A stretch of DNA of 64,000 nucleotides from assembly GCA_022791315.1 (NCBI GenBank), contig JAAVYW010000008.1:48031-112030 (forward strand). The letters are read 5' to 3'. Both the position numbers and the translations under genes were made by a program. Below are positions 1 to 7,962 of this stretch, one piece after another. Origin of the DNA: Oscillospiraceae bacterium (GTDB lineage: Bacteria > Bacillota > Clostridia > Oscillospirales > Ruminococcaceae). The notes below the pieces were generated by a model. It saw only the letters and a program-made list of their open reading frames with translations. It was not told the origin of the DNA and ran no database searches. The stretch's first letter is position 1, and every line of letters starts with the position of its first letter.

Positions 1-210
1 AAAGACAAGGGCCACAATGCGGCCGTCCTGCTCCCAGATGCGGAAACGGTGGGTGTAGGACTTGTCCATCCAACTGGAGGAGAGGGCATATTCCAGGAAG
101 GGGGCAGCCACGCCGCCGCGCCAGTCCTGCTGGTATACCTCGGTCATAAATTGGTAGACGGCCATGTGGTCGGCCAGGATACGGTATTGCCGGTGGGTCA
201 CAGGGTTCAC
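1..210 (-). CDS. GNAT-like N-acetyltransferase, 3' part off the left edge
   Basis: Seventy codons of a leftward gene are visible; the rest lies outside the window. The chosen GTG start sits 9 nt after AGGAAGGA and gives MNPVTHRQYRILADH, followed by a segment with WRGGVAAPFLEYAL and RIWEQDGRIVALVF. The last stretch looks like an early beta strand of an acetyltransferase fold (cofactor acetyl-CoA, substrate unknown). The acetyl-CoA binding motif would lie in the missing part, so the family call rests on overall resemblance only. An in-frame run without stops continues upstream, but no ATG was found there. A promoter lies about 110 nt upstream, so the gene probably has its own transcript, separate from the CPBP gene behind it. 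Confidence 0.45.
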   Translation of the reverse strand, partial: MNPVTHRQYRILADHMAVYQFMTEVYQQDWRGGVAAPFLEYALSSSWMDKSYTHRFRIWEQDGRIVALVF

Positions 211-327
211 AACAATCAGTCCTTCCTCTGGGTGTGGATAAGGTGAGAGACGGATAATAAAAACTGCTTTTTGGCTTTCTCCTTTCTCGCACGGGAAAAG
301 ACTCCCTGGGACCCTGTATTCATCCCC

Positions 328-356
328 ATTCTATCCCTTTTTCTGGGAAAGCGCAA
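328..356 (-). promoter_or_regulatory. Sigma-A-type promoter for the left-edge acetyltransferase
   Basis: On the minus strand TTGCGC (351-356) and TAGAAT (328-333) are separated by 17 bp. It points at the acetyltransferase gene with a leader of about 110 nt. Confidence 0.55.
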
Positions 357-381
357 GGGGGCTGTCCACAATTTTGGGGGT

Positions 382-1149
382 TCAGACCGGCGCTTTTTTC
401 AGCTCCAGGAAGCTGTAGATTCCCAAAATGACGTAGACAGGTACAATAATAGATAAGGTTAAATCGGCATACCCATTTACACTGGAAAAGCAATAGGGCA
501 CGGCGCAGACATTAATCAGGAAATGAACGATAATGGGCAGCCACAGGTTGTTAGTCTTTTGATATATCATTCCGAAGAACATGCCCATCCCCACAGTCCA
601 GACAACCTTGCCGGCTATGACAAGCGGCGGCTGGCCAAGCACGCCAAAAATATGGCCCGCCCCGAAGATGGCGGCTGATAGTATGACTGCAATCAAGGCG
701 CTGTTTTGGCTTTTTAAAAACATCTTTTTTATCAGGTTCAGCAAAAGGCCGCGCACATAGAGCTCCTCGATGACTGCGACACCGATATAATACACGACAC
801 CTTCAACAAGCACTTTGGCAAGGGACGGCTGACGGTCAAAAGGGGATAACCCCACATAAAAGGCGGCAAAGCCTGCTATCGCGGCCAACGCCCCGATGCC
901 CCCGTATCTTTTGAGCCCTTCTGCCAAGCCCTCTTTCCGAAATCCCAGCTTCCATTGGGGACAGAACACGCTTAAAAACAAAAAAGCCATTGCCCCGATA
1001 ATCAGGAAATTGACCATCAGGGTAAAATAAATGGGGTCGATGTCTGCAATGGAAAGGCTGACGAAAAATACACTTGGAATACCCGTTATCTCCATAAAGG
1101 CAATCACAAAAGTCAAAACCGCGATAGAAATGAGTTCCCGTTTCTTCAT
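382..1149 (-). CDS. CPBP family intramembrane metalloprotease (CAAX/ABI type)
   Basis: A 255-residue integral membrane protein with several hydrophobic segments. The three conserved CPBP (ABI) motifs are visible in order: EELYVRG near residue 129, GHIFG near 165 and HFLIN near 208; these supply the glutamates and histidines of the membrane-embedded metal site. The family includes type II CAAX prenyl proteases and bacteriocin self-immunity proteins; no bacteriocin gene is seen nearby, so the substrate is unknown. The ATG start has GGAGGT eight bases upstream. The gene is divergent from the adenylyltransferase gene to its right. Confidence 0.85.
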   Translation of the reverse strand: MKKRELISIAVLTFVIAFMEITGIPSVFFVSLSIADIDPIYFTLMVNFLIIGAMAFLFLSVFCPQWKLGFRKEGLAEGLKRYGGIGALAAIAGFAAFYVGLSPFDRQPSLAKVLVEGVVYYIGVAVIEELYVRGLLLNLIKKMFLKSQNSALIAVILSAAIFGAGHIFGVLGQPPLVIAGKVVWTVGMGMFFGMIYQKTNNLWLPIIVHFLINVCAVPYCFSSVNGYADLTLSIIVPVYVILGIYSFLELKKAPV

Positions 1150-1242
1150 AACATGACCTCCGGGTTCTTGGAAAAGTTCCCATGCTTGTCTTACTACATT
1201 TGATTTTCAGGATAAGGGCTGGGGGAAGGCTCTCTGTCTCCC

Positions 1243-1271
1243 TTGACGGATGCGGGGGAAGGTGCTAAGAT
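1243..1271 (+). promoter_or_regulatory. Promoter of the aminoglycoside 6-adenylyltransferase-like gene
   Basis: TTGACG (1243-1248), a 17-bp spacer and TAAGAT (1266-1271), 24 bases before the start codon. No inverted repeats or leader peptide are seen, so expression is likely constitutive. Confidence 0.65.
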
Positions 1272-1295
1272 GGGAAAAACAAAGGGGGAAACCGT

Positions 1296-2144
1296 ATGCG
1301 GAGTACAGGGGAAATGATGGCGCTGCTGCTGGGCTTTGCCCAGGGGCAGGAGGATATTCGCCTGGTGGGGATGGAGGGCTCCCGCACCAACGGGAACATC
1401 CCGCAGGACAGCTTCCAGGACTATGACGTGACCTATTTTGTCCGGGACATGGCGGCTTTTACAGGGGACGACAGCTGGCTTGCCGCCTTTGGCACGCCCC
1501 TGATTGTGCAGAAGCCGGAGGACATGGAGCTCTTCCCGCCGGAGGAGGCGGGCTACTCCTACCTGATGCTCTTGGATGACTACGTGAAAATCGACCTGAC
1601 CCTGCTGCCCTTAGACGCCCTGGAAGACTATTTGAACGCGGACAGCCTGCGCACTGTGCTGCTGGACAAGGACGGGCGGGTGGGATGCCCGGTGACACCC
1701 TCTGACCGGGACTACTGGGTAAAGCGCCCCAGCCCCCGCTGCCTGGACGACTGCTGCAACGAGTTCTGGATGTTAAGCACCTACGTGGTGAAGGGGATTT
1801 GCCGGGACGAGCTGCTCTTTGCCATCGACCATCTGCATCTGATGCGAAGCGAGTTGCTGCGGATGCTGGCTTGGCAGGTGGGGGAGGAGCGGGGCTACGG
1901 CTTTAGCGTGGGGAAGAACTACAAATTTTTGTGCCGCTACCTGCCCCCGCAGGTGTGGGAGGCGCTGCTCTCCACTTACCGGGAGGACTCCGCCTGGGCG
2001 CTGTGGCAGGCACTCTCCACTTGCCGCAGGCTCTTTGGGCAGGCTTCCCGGCAGATGGCTCGGGCCCTGGGCTGCCCCTATCCCGGCTATGAGGAGCGGG
2101 TGGGAAAATATCTGGACGAGATGCGGGAACAGTATGGGCAGTAG
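1296..2144 (+). CDS. Aminoglycoside 6-adenylyltransferase-like protein, ANT(6)/AadE family
   Basis: A 282-residue protein, close to the usual ANT(6) length of about 285. The nucleotidyltransferase core is visible: the GSRTNGN loop near residues 29-35, the acidic pair in DYDVTYF near residues 43-49 and the third acidic strand KIDLTLLP near residue 99. The family transfers AMP from ATP to position 6 of streptomycin and related drugs; chromosomal members in gut Firmicutes vary in activity, so resistance is inferred, not shown. AAAGGGGGAA precedes the ATG. Base composition matches the neighbours and no mobile element flanks it, which argues for a resident gene rather than a recent import. Confidence 0.85.
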   Translation: MRSTGEMMALLLGFAQGQEDIRLVGMEGSRTNGNIPQDSFQDYDVTYFVRDMAAFTGDDSWLAAFGTPLIVQKPEDMELFPPEEAGYSYLMLLDDYVKIDLTLLPLDALEDYLNADSLRTVLLDKDGRVGCPVTPSDRDYWVKRPSPRCLDDCCNEFWMLSTYVVKGICRDELLFAIDHLHLMRSELLRMLAWQVGEERGYGFSVGKNYKFLCRYLPPQVWEALLSTYREDSAWALWQALSTCRRLFGQASRQMARALGCPYPGYEERVGKYLDEMREQYGQ

Positions 2145-2184
2145 CAAGCATCCCCGCCCTTTGGAGAGGGGCGGGGGTGCTTGC
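2144..2184. terminator. Hairpin between convergent genes
   Basis: A 16-bp stem, GCAAGCATCCCCGCCC (2144-2159) against its near-perfect complement (2168-2184), lies between two convergent genes. Neither side has a long T-run, so efficiency is uncertain. Confidence 0.55.
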
Positions 2185-2189
2185 CGCTC

Positions 2190-3257
2190 TTATTCCTCTG
2201 CGGTAATCACAAAATCGCTGTGCTCCGGGATATGGAAGGCGGCGAAATAGCGCTCCTCCATGGGAATCCAGCGGGTGATGAAATTCTGGAGCATCTCCGG
2301 GCCGTTGCGGCGCAGGATGCGGGCCTGCTGGAGTGCCGGGGAGGCCTGCAAAAACACCTTGATGTCGTAGGGCCTGCCGAACTTGGGGTGGTAGGAATAG
2401 GAGCCCTCCACCACTGTGAGGGGGGCAGGGGGAAGGGTGACAGTTTCCCGCAGGGCCATCACGGAGCAGTCGAAGGGGCGGTAGGTGATAGGCGCGCCAG
2501 CCTGCAGGGCGGGGAGGATTTCCTCCTGGAACCGGTCATAGTCGATGTTGCCGCCGGGCTCGGCCAGGCGCGCTTCGGTGCGCAGGGGGAGGGGGAGGAA
2601 GAAATCGTCCATGGGCACCACGCGGCAGGGGAAGAGCTCCCCCAGCATGGCGGCCAGGGTGCTTTTTCCCGAGCCGCAGTTCCCGTCGATACCCACCCGC
2701 AGGGGCTTCCCCGTTGCCAGCCCCTGGGCGATGGCGCAGAAGAGGGGGAAGAAGGGGGCGTAGGCCTGGCGGATGACCCGGTAGGCGGGGCGATAGGCCT
2801 CCCGATAGGCTGGGCTGTGGCTCACAGGGGGGCAGCCCTGGGCGCGGTAGCCCGCCAGATAGTCTGCCAGCGCTTCGGGGGAAACGGGGAGCAGGCCCTC
2901 CTTGCAGAGGGTGGTAAGGGTCTCCAGCTTCTCCTCAAAGGCGGGCAGGGAGCCCTTGACACTGGCGGCACTGGCGACAAAGAGCTGGTTCAGCACCTCC
3001 AGGGCCTGGGGTGAGGAGGTGAGAGGTGAGAGGTGGGCCCGGCAGATGCCGCCGCCGATGTCCTCAAAAGGGGGAGAGACTGAGGGGCCGGACAGGGAAG
3101 CAGCCTCCTCCTGTAAAAAGAGAAGGCTGCCCGCTCTGTCCGCCACCAGGTGCCCGCCGCCAAATTCGCTTTGGTAGGCCAGCTTCACCATGTCCTGCGC
3201 CTGCATCTTCGGATAGCGGGCGGCATGGGTGAGAAGGATGTCACGGAACTGTTTCAT
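2190..3257 (-). CDS. Uridine kinase-like P-loop protein with an extra N-terminal domain
   Basis: A 355-residue protein. The C-terminal half is a uridine kinase/phosphoribulokinase-type P-loop domain: Walker A GNCGSGKST near residue 190, then the strand and acidic motif VVPMDDFFLPL that in this family helps place the nucleoside, and NIDYDRF. The first 170 residues (starting MKQFRDILLTHAARY) form a separate domain that I do not recognise. The family phosphorylates uridine/cytidine or other small hydroxyl substrates using ATP or GTP; the true substrate is unknown. A longer reading frame extends upstream, but the ATG giving MKQFRD fits the spacing after the preceding gene. It follows an ECF S component 62 bases upstream on the same strand, which suggests uptake and phosphorylation of the same compound. 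Confidence 0.75.
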   Translation of the reverse strand: MKQFRDILLTHAARYPKMQAQDMVKLAYQSEFGGGHLVADRAGSLLFLQEEAASLSGPSVSPPFEDIGGGICRAHLSPLTSSPQALEVLNQLFVASAASVKGSLPAFEEKLETLTTLCKEGLLPVSPEALADYLAGYRAQGCPPVSHSPAYREAYRPAYRVIRQAYAPFFPLFCAIAQGLATGKPLRVGIDGNCGSGKSTLAAMLGELFPCRVVPMDDFFLPLPLRTEARLAEPGGNIDYDRFQEEILPALQAGAPITYRPFDCSVMALRETVTLPPAPLTVVEGSYSYHPKFGRPYDIKVFLQASPALQQARILRRNGPEMLQNFITRWIPMEERYFAAFHIPEHSDFVITAEE

Positions 3258-3319
3258 AAATACCTGGCTTTCTCGCGCAGGCTGCCTGCGCGGCAGATGT
3301 GGTTGGTGAAAAGGGGGAA

Positions 3320-3877
3320 CTACGCCGCCTGAACCGGCGCCGGGCCGGTGTTGAGCATGAACTTGGTGCGCTGAAGGGCCATCACCAGGATGGGGATGAG
3401 GATGAGCTGGACGATGATGCCGGGGATAGCAGAGGTGAAGGCCCCGGCTACAAAGGCGGCAAAGGCAAACTCGCTCCCCGCAACACCGGCAAAGACCAGG
3501 CGCGCCACGCCCCACAGCACCCGCCCCGCCAGCATGGAGATGACTAAGTTGGCATAGAGGAAGGGCACTTTTTTGGGGAAGAGGCGATAGAGCAGGCCGG
3601 TGAAGAAACCGTAGCCCGCCAGCTCAAGGGACATGGCCAAGGCAGTGGGGAACATGGGGGGCATGCCGAACAGCAGGCTGCGCAGCAGCGGCGAGATGAT
3701 GCCGATAGCCAGGCCATAGGGCCAGCCACAGACAAAACCGCAGAGCATCACCGGCAGGTGCATGGGCAACAGGGCGCTGCCAATCTGGGGAATTTGCCCT
3801 GTGAAAAAGGGCAGCACCAGGCACAGGGCCAGGAAGACGCCGGAATAGACGAGTTTTTTTATCTGATTGGTTTTCAT
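3320..3877 (-). CDS. ECF transporter S component (substrate-binding membrane subunit)
   Basis: A 185-residue hydrophobic protein with about six membrane segments, the size and pattern of energy-coupling-factor S components. The N-terminus MKTNQIKKLVYSGVFLAL and the small-residue-rich helices match the general S-component fold (PF12822-like). Such proteins bind a vitamin or similar micronutrient and dock on a shared EcfA-EcfA'-EcfT module, which is not in this window. The start has GGAGG about 8 bases upstream. The kinase gene 62 bases downstream is probably co-transcribed; together they suggest import and trapping by phosphorylation, with the substrate unknown. Confidence 0.8.
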   Translation of the reverse strand: MKTNQIKKLVYSGVFLALCLVLPFFTGQIPQIGSALLPMHLPVMLCGFVCGWPYGLAIGIISPLLRSLLFGMPPMFPTALAMSLELAGYGFFTGLLYRLFPKKVPFLYANLVISMLAGRVLWGVARLVFAGVAGSEFAFAAFVAGAFTSAIPGIIVQLILIPILVMALQRTKFMLNTGPAPVQAA

Positions 3878-3984
3878 AGGGATTCCTCCGAAGTGTCAAA
3901 ATTGCGCTTCCTTCGGAAAACTGTGGATGCCTTCGTGGCATCAAACTCTGAGTTCAGTATAACACATTTTTTCCCACGATGCAA
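3878..3984 (-). promoter_or_regulatory. Promoter and hairpin leader of the ECF S component gene
   Basis: On the minus strand TTGCAT (3979-3984) and TATACT (3956-3961) are spaced by 17 bp. The leader of about 70 nt can form GATGCC-acgaa-GGCATC and a CCGAAG/CTTCGG helix whose 3' arm abuts the GGAGG ribosome binding site. This could regulate translation, but I recognise no known riboswitch class. Confidence 0.6.
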
Positions 3985-4100
3985 ATGCCGATTTTGTATG
4001 GCGGGAGTTGCCCGGCATGTATCTCTGTGGGATAAGAGCCGGCCCGGCTTCTTCCCGGCGGGATTGGCAGCGCCGGGGGCAAAAATTATACCGAGGCGGG

Positions 4101-4129
4101 TTGACAAACGGCGCTTTGGGGCATATCAT
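4101..4129 (+). promoter_or_regulatory. mgtE promoter
   Basis: A perfect TTGACA (4101-4106), a 17-bp spacer and TATCAT (4124-4129). It implies transcription from about 4136 and a leader of some 210 nt before mgtE. Confidence 0.7.
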
Positions 4130-4135
4130 AAAAGG

Positions 4136-4348
4136 AGGGACAGCCGTTTTTTCGTCCCCGATTTTTTGAAAAAGCAGTGAGGTGAGAAGCATGGACGCAG
4201 GAAGTAGCGGCGGCACAAGGCCCAAGGGGGCTCCCGAATCGCGGAAGGGCGCGGCGCTGTCTGTTCCGCCGCGCCCGTGCCGCCTTTGAGAGTCATCTGA
4301 CCTGTGCCACAGGACTTCCTAATCTCGTATTGTTAGGAGGAATGGCAG
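4136..4348 (+). promoter_or_regulatory. Long structured leader of mgtE, class unknown
   Basis: Nested complementarity is visible: GGAAGT near 4200 against ACTTCC near 4312; inside it GGCGGCAC against GTGCCGCC, and within that GGGCGCGGCG against CGCCGCGCCC; then CCTGTG/CACAGG. Immediately after, TCCTAA pairs with TTAGGA, which overlaps the AGGAGG ribosome binding site. The architecture looks like a cis-regulatory RNA controlling translation of the Mg2+ transporter. mgtE genes are often under the M-box, but its conserved core motifs are not evident, and resemblance to yybP-ykoY is only partial. Confidence 0.5.
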
Positions 4349-5704
4349 ATGGAGTATATGGAAAAATTGACTGAGCAGGTCACTACGCTTTTGCAGCAGC
4401 GGAAGCTGGGGCATCTCAGGGAAATCTTGGACGACCAAAACCCGGCGGATATTGCCCTGCTCTTGGAGGCAATGCCCGAGGACAAGCTGCCCCTTCTCTT
4501 CCGCATTTTGCAGAAGGAGGCGGCGGCCGAGGCCTTCGCCTACATGGAGGGGGATACCCAGGAGCTGCTCATCCAGTCCTTCAGCGACACAGAGCTGAAA
4601 GAGGTGCTGGACGAGATGTATGTGGACGACGCGGTGGACTTGATTGAGGAGATGCCCGCCAGCGTAGTCAAGCGCATTTTGCGCCACACCGACCCCGTGG
4701 TGCGCAAGAGCATCAATGAAATCCTGCACTATCCCAAGGACAGCGCGGGCAGCATCATGACGATTGAATATGTGGACCTCAAGCAGAGCATGACCGTGCG
4801 GGAGGCCTTTGCCCGTATCCGCCGCACCGGCGTGGACAAGGAGACCATCTACACCTGCTATGTCACCGACGCCAACCGGAAATTAGAGGGCATTGTGACT
4901 GTGAAAACCCTGCTGCTGGCCGACGGGGGCAGCGTCATCGGCGACATTATGGAGCGGCATGTCATCAGCGTGAGCACCATGGAGGACCAGGAGGAAGTGG
5001 CCTCCCTCTTTGCCAAATACGATTTGCTGGCTGTGCCGGTGGTGGACAAAGAGGCCCGCCTGGTGGGCATCATCACCATTGACGACGTGGTGGATGTCTT
5101 GCAGGAGGAGGCCACGGAGGATATGGAGATGATGGCCGCCATCACCCCCACCGACAGGCCCTATATGAAAACCGGCGTCTTTGAGACCTGGAAAAAGCGC
5201 ATCCCCTGGCTGCTGCTGCTGATGGTCTCCGCCACCTTCACCAGCACCATCATCACCCATTACCAGACGGCCCTGGCCTCTGCCGTGGTGCTCACCGCCT
5301 TTATCCCCATGCTGATGGATACAGGGGGCAACGCGGGCAGCCAGGCCTCGGTGACAATTATCCGTGGGCTCTCGCTCCATGAAATCGAGTTCCGGGACAT
5401 CTTCAAAATCATGGGCAAGGAGGCCCTGGTGGCCCTGATGTGCGGCGCCACCCTGGGGCTCGCCACCTTTGGCAAGGTGCTCTTCCTCGACCGGGTGGCA
5501 ATGCCGGTGGCGGGGATTGTGGCGGGCACCCTGGTGATTACCGTGGTATTGGCAAAGCTGGTGGGCTGCACGCTGCCCATGCTGGCTGGGAAGCTGGGCT
5601 TTGACCCCGCTGTCATGGCCAGCCCCTTTATCACCACCATTGTGGACGCGCTTTCGCTGTTCACCTATTTCCGCATCGCCTCGGCAGTGCTGCACTTGGC
5701 GTAG
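4349..5704 (+). CDS. mgtE: Magnesium transporter MgtE
   Basis: A 451-residue protein with the full MgtE layout: a superhelical N domain (about residues 1-130, with repeated LLEAMPEDKL-type helices), a CBS pair (about 135-255, with the DDVVDVLQEEATEDM end) and a membrane domain of five helices (about 285-450). The pore-region signature DTGGNAGSQAS is present. MgtE is a Mg2+-gated channel in the plasma membrane; cytosolic Mg2+ binding to the N and CBS domains closes it. AGGAGG lies 8 bases before the ATG. It is transcribed alone and ends at a strong bidirectional terminator. The long leader suggests post-transcriptional control. Confidence 0.95.
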   Translation: MEYMEKLTEQVTTLLQQRKLGHLREILDDQNPADIALLLEAMPEDKLPLLFRILQKEAAAEAFAYMEGDTQELLIQSFSDTELKEVLDEMYVDDAVDLIEEMPASVVKRILRHTDPVVRKSINEILHYPKDSAGSIMTIEYVDLKQSMTVREAFARIRRTGVDKETIYTCYVTDANRKLEGIVTVKTLLLADGGSVIGDIMERHVISVSTMEDQEEVASLFAKYDLLAVPVVDKEARLVGIITIDDVVDVLQEEATEDMEMMAAITPTDRPYMKTGVFETWKKRIPWLLLLMVSATFTSTIITHYQTALASAVVLTAFIPMLMDTGGNAGSQASVTIIRGLSLHEIEFRDIFKIMGKEALVALMCGATLGLATFGKVLFLDRVAMPVAGIVAGTLVITVVLAKLVGCTLPMLAGKLGFDPAVMASPFITTIVDALSLFTYFRIASAVLHLA

Positions 5705-5737
5705 TTGCCCTGCGCCTGCAAAAGGCAGGAGCTCTCT

Positions 5738-5803
5738 GCAATCCAAAATCCCGCCGGGCCCCAAAGCACAGGCCAGACGGGATTTTTTATCGTTTGGATT
5801 GCA
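5738..5803. terminator. Bidirectional terminator between mgtE and folT
   Basis: An inner stem AATCCCG/CGGGATT followed by six T, wrapped by a perfect 10-bp outer stem GCAATCCAAA (5738-5747) with TTTGGATTGC (5794-5803). It lies between two convergent genes and can serve both. Confidence 0.8.
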
Positions 5804-5832
5804 GTGGGCGGGGAGCGGCCATATCCTGCATT

Positions 5833-6372
5833 TTAGGAACGGGCCAGCCGGGGCTGGAGGCGTTTCACCAGCACCAGGCAGCCATAGACCATGGCGCACT
5901 CAATGGGATACATAATCAGGTTTTTCACTAAGCGCATGGGGAGATAGACCGACACAGCCTGCTGATAGAGGATGTAGAGCCACACGCTGGTGAACCCCAC
6001 ATTGATAATCGCCATAATCAGCGCCTTTGCCACCAGGACGCGCCAGAGCTTGGCCTGGCCCTTGTAAAAGAGCAGGCCATAGAACATCCCGCCCAGCAGG
6101 GCGTTAAAGGTGAAGCCCGGGAAATAGACGCCAGAGGGCTTGATGAGATAGCCGATGATGTCCCGGGCTGCGCCGGCCAGCGCGGCGGGCACAGGGCCAA
6201 AGAACATCCCCAGCACCGACATGGGCAGCATGGTGAAGCCCACCTTTACATACTGGTTCACCTGGATGGAGAAAAAGCTGAGCACAACAGACAGGGCCAG
6301 CAGCATCCCCATCAGGGTGAGGTTTTTGGTGGATTTCATTTCCAGGGCAGAATTTTTGAACAGGTTGAGCAT
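5833..6372 (-). CDS. folT: Folate ECF transporter S component FolT
   Basis: A 179-residue membrane protein with six hydrophobic segments. The N-terminus MKSTKNLTLMGMLLALSVVL follows a short lead, and later motifs IQVNQYVKVGFTMLP and GAARDIIGYLIKPSGVYF match folate-family S components. It captures folate and works with a shared ECF energising module that is encoded elsewhere. The ATG giving MLNLFKN has AGGAAGG six bases upstream; a longer open frame runs into the riboswitch and is not a credible start. Assignment is strengthened by the tetrahydrofolate riboswitch in its leader. Confidence 0.9.
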   Translation of the reverse strand: MLNLFKNSALEMKSTKNLTLMGMLLALSVVLSFFSIQVNQYVKVGFTMLPMSVLGMFFGPVPAALAGAARDIIGYLIKPSGVYFPGFTFNALLGGMFYGLLFYKGQAKLWRVLVAKALIMAIINVGFTSVWLYILYQQAVSVYLPMRLVKNLIMYPIECAMVYGCLVLVKRLQPRLARS

Positions 6373-6510
6373 GGTATCCTTCCTTTCTGTGGGAGAAAAG
6401 GCGCAAGGCCTTTCCCGTGAAAAATAAAGAACCCCCATGCGCCGCCAAAACCCAAGGCAGAGCGCACAGGGACATGCCACAATAAACAGAGGGAAACCCC
6501 TCGATTGATT

Positions 6511-6609
6511 GCAGCGGGATGCGGAACCGATACCGCAAGGGGAACCCCTTTTCGTCGGCGTGGCAACTCCCCGTCCACACCGCACTTGACGCATCAGCTC
6601 CTACTCTGC
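6511..6609 (-). ncRNA. Tetrahydrofolate (THF) riboswitch
   Basis: Read on the minus strand, the element opens with GCAGAGTAGG, continues GATGCGTCAAGTGCGGTGTGG, contains CCACGCCGACGA, and closes with GCATCCCGCTGC. This is the THF-I (folT/folE) aptamer pattern: the GCAGAGTAG and CATCCCGCTGC ends form the closing helix and the binding core. It lies in the 5' leader of folT. A GAGGG-gttt-CCCTC hairpin and a GAAAGGC/GCCTTTTC hairpin lie between the aptamer and the start codon and are candidates for the expression platform. Confidence 0.88.
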
Positions 6610-6620
6610 TTTGTTTTTTC

Positions 6621-6649
6621 ATTATACGACTTTTTTTCTCGAAATACAA
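6621..6649 (-). promoter_or_regulatory. Promoter of the riboswitch-folT transcript
   Basis: On the minus strand TTGTAT (6644-6649), 17 bp, TATAAT (6621-6626). The transcript would start a few bases before the first base of the THF aptamer. Confidence 0.65.
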
Positions 6650-6697
6650 GCCCTGCCAAAAGTTTTTGCAAGTATCTGCAAGCCCGAAAGAGAATTT

Positions 6698-6726
6698 TTG
6701 ACAAAAGGGAAATAAAATGGTAGAAT
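6698..6726 (+). promoter_or_regulatory. Promoter of the M20 peptidase gene
   Basis: TTGACA (6698-6703), 17-bp spacer, TAGAAT (6721-6726). Its position excludes an in-frame ATG at 6717, which would overlap the spacer, and supports the downstream start at 6771. Confidence 0.75.
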
Positions 6727-6770
6727 TTCTCTGGAAACAGCGGCCAAAAGGCCCGGAAGGAGAAAAGAGT

Positions 6771-7919
6771 ATGGAAGCAACACTCACAGCGCGGGAGCAG
6801 GCCTATATGGCCGCCTGCCGGGACGAGGAAATCGAGCTGATTCGGGAGCTCTGCGGGATTCCCGCGCCCTCCCACCAGGAGGAGAAGCGGGCGGAATTCT
6901 GCCTGGAATGGCTAAAGCGGGCGGGGGCCAAGGGGGCCTATCTCGACGAGGCCAAAAACGTGGTGTGCCCCATCGGGGAGCCCTCCGGCAACGTGGCTGT
7001 CTTCACCGCCCACACCGATACCGTGTTCCCCGACCGGGAGCCCATGCCCTGGCGGGAGGAAAACGGCCGCCTCTATTCCCCCGGCGTGGGGGACGACACG
7101 GCCAACCTGGCTGCCCTGTTGCTCACCGCCCGCTACCTGCTACAAAACAGGCTGGCCCCGGCGGGAGGCGCGCTCTTTGTCTGCAACTCCTGCGAGGAGG
7201 GGCTGGGCAACCTCAAAGGGGTGCGGCAGATTATGCGGGACTATGCCGGGAAAGTGGGCTACCTGGTGTCCTTTGACGGCTACTCCACCGGCATCTGCGG
7301 GGACGCCGTGGGCTCCAAGCGCTACCGGGTGGAGATTCTCACCGAGGGGGGCCACTCCTATGGGAAATTCGGCAACCGCAATGCCATCCACTATCTCTCC
7401 AGCATGATTGCCCAGCTCTACACGATGAAGGTGCCGGACTTGGGCAGCAAGACCACCTATAACGTGGGCCAAATCAGCGGAGGCACCTCGGTGAACACCA
7501 TTGCCCAGCAGGCGGAAATGCTCTATGAATACCGCTCGGACCGGGAGAGCTGCTTAAAACTCATGGACGAGTTCTTTGCCGGGGTGGTGGCCTCCTACCG
7601 GGCCATGGGTGTCCAGGTGAATGTGGAGCTGCTGGGGGAGCGCCCCTGCACCGGCCCCGTGCCCAGGGAGGCCCAGCAGGCCCTCATTCACCGGGCGGCC
7701 CAGGTGCTGCGGGCCGCTGTGGAGCGGGAGCCCGCAGTCAGCGCAGGCTCCACCGACTGCAATATCCCCCTGTCGCTGGGGATACCGGCGGTGTGTTTTG
7801 GCACCTGCCAAGGAGGCGGCGCCCACACCCGGGGGGAGTGGATTGACCGCGGGAGCCTCCCGGACGGCCTGGCCGCCGCCATGATGATGGCCCTGTGGGA
7901 CTGCGCGGGCAGGAAATAG
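6771..7919 (+). CDS. M20/M25/M40-family metallopeptidase (PepT-like)
   Basis: A 382-residue cytoplasmic zinc peptidase of the M20 clan. The first metal-ligand motif is HTDTVF near residue 83; GVGDDTANLAALL near 103 supplies the bridging aspartate, and NSCEEGLGNLKG near 140 supplies the catalytic and metal-binding glutamates. A dimerisation-domain motif GGHSYGKFGNRNAIHY follows, and the C-terminal H is in GGGAHTRGEW. These enzymes cleave short peptides or deacylate amino acids; PepT-like tripeptidase is the nearest type, but the substrate cannot be read. AAGGAG sits 8 bases before the chosen ATG. The gene is divergent from folT. Confidence 0.88.
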   Translation: MEATLTAREQAYMAACRDEEIELIRELCGIPAPSHQEEKRAEFCLEWLKRAGAKGAYLDEAKNVVCPIGEPSGNVAVFTAHTDTVFPDREPMPWREENGRLYSPGVGDDTANLAALLLTARYLLQNRLAPAGGALFVCNSCEEGLGNLKGVRQIMRDYAGKVGYLVSFDGYSTGICGDAVGSKRYRVEILTEGGHSYGKFGNRNAIHYLSSMIAQLYTMKVPDLGSKTTYNVGQISGGTSVNTIAQQAEMLYEYRSDRESCLKLMDEFFAGVVASYRAMGVQVNVELLGERPCTGPVPREAQQALIHRAAQVLRAAVEREPAVSAGSTDCNIPLSLGIPAVCFGTCQGGGAHTRGEWIDRGSLPDGLAAAMMMALWDCAGRK

Positions 7920-7962
7920 GAAAACAGGATACGATAAAAATCGAGGAGAGGATTTTCACCCT

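Noticed and set aside
2181..3014. Plus-strand open frame opposite the P-loop kinase
   Set aside because: Shadow of the kinase; low-complexity Gly/Glu-rich translation with no family.
4136..4348. M-box (Mg2+) or yybP-ykoY (Mn2+) riboswitch upstream of mgtE
   Set aside because: The conserved M-box motifs are absent and the yybP-ykoY resemblance is only partial. I kept it as a structured leader of unknown class.
6717..6770. Upstream ATG start of the M20 peptidase
   Set aside because: It would lie inside the promoter spacer (TTGACA 6698, TAGAAT 6721), and the ATG at 6771 has an AAGGAG site.
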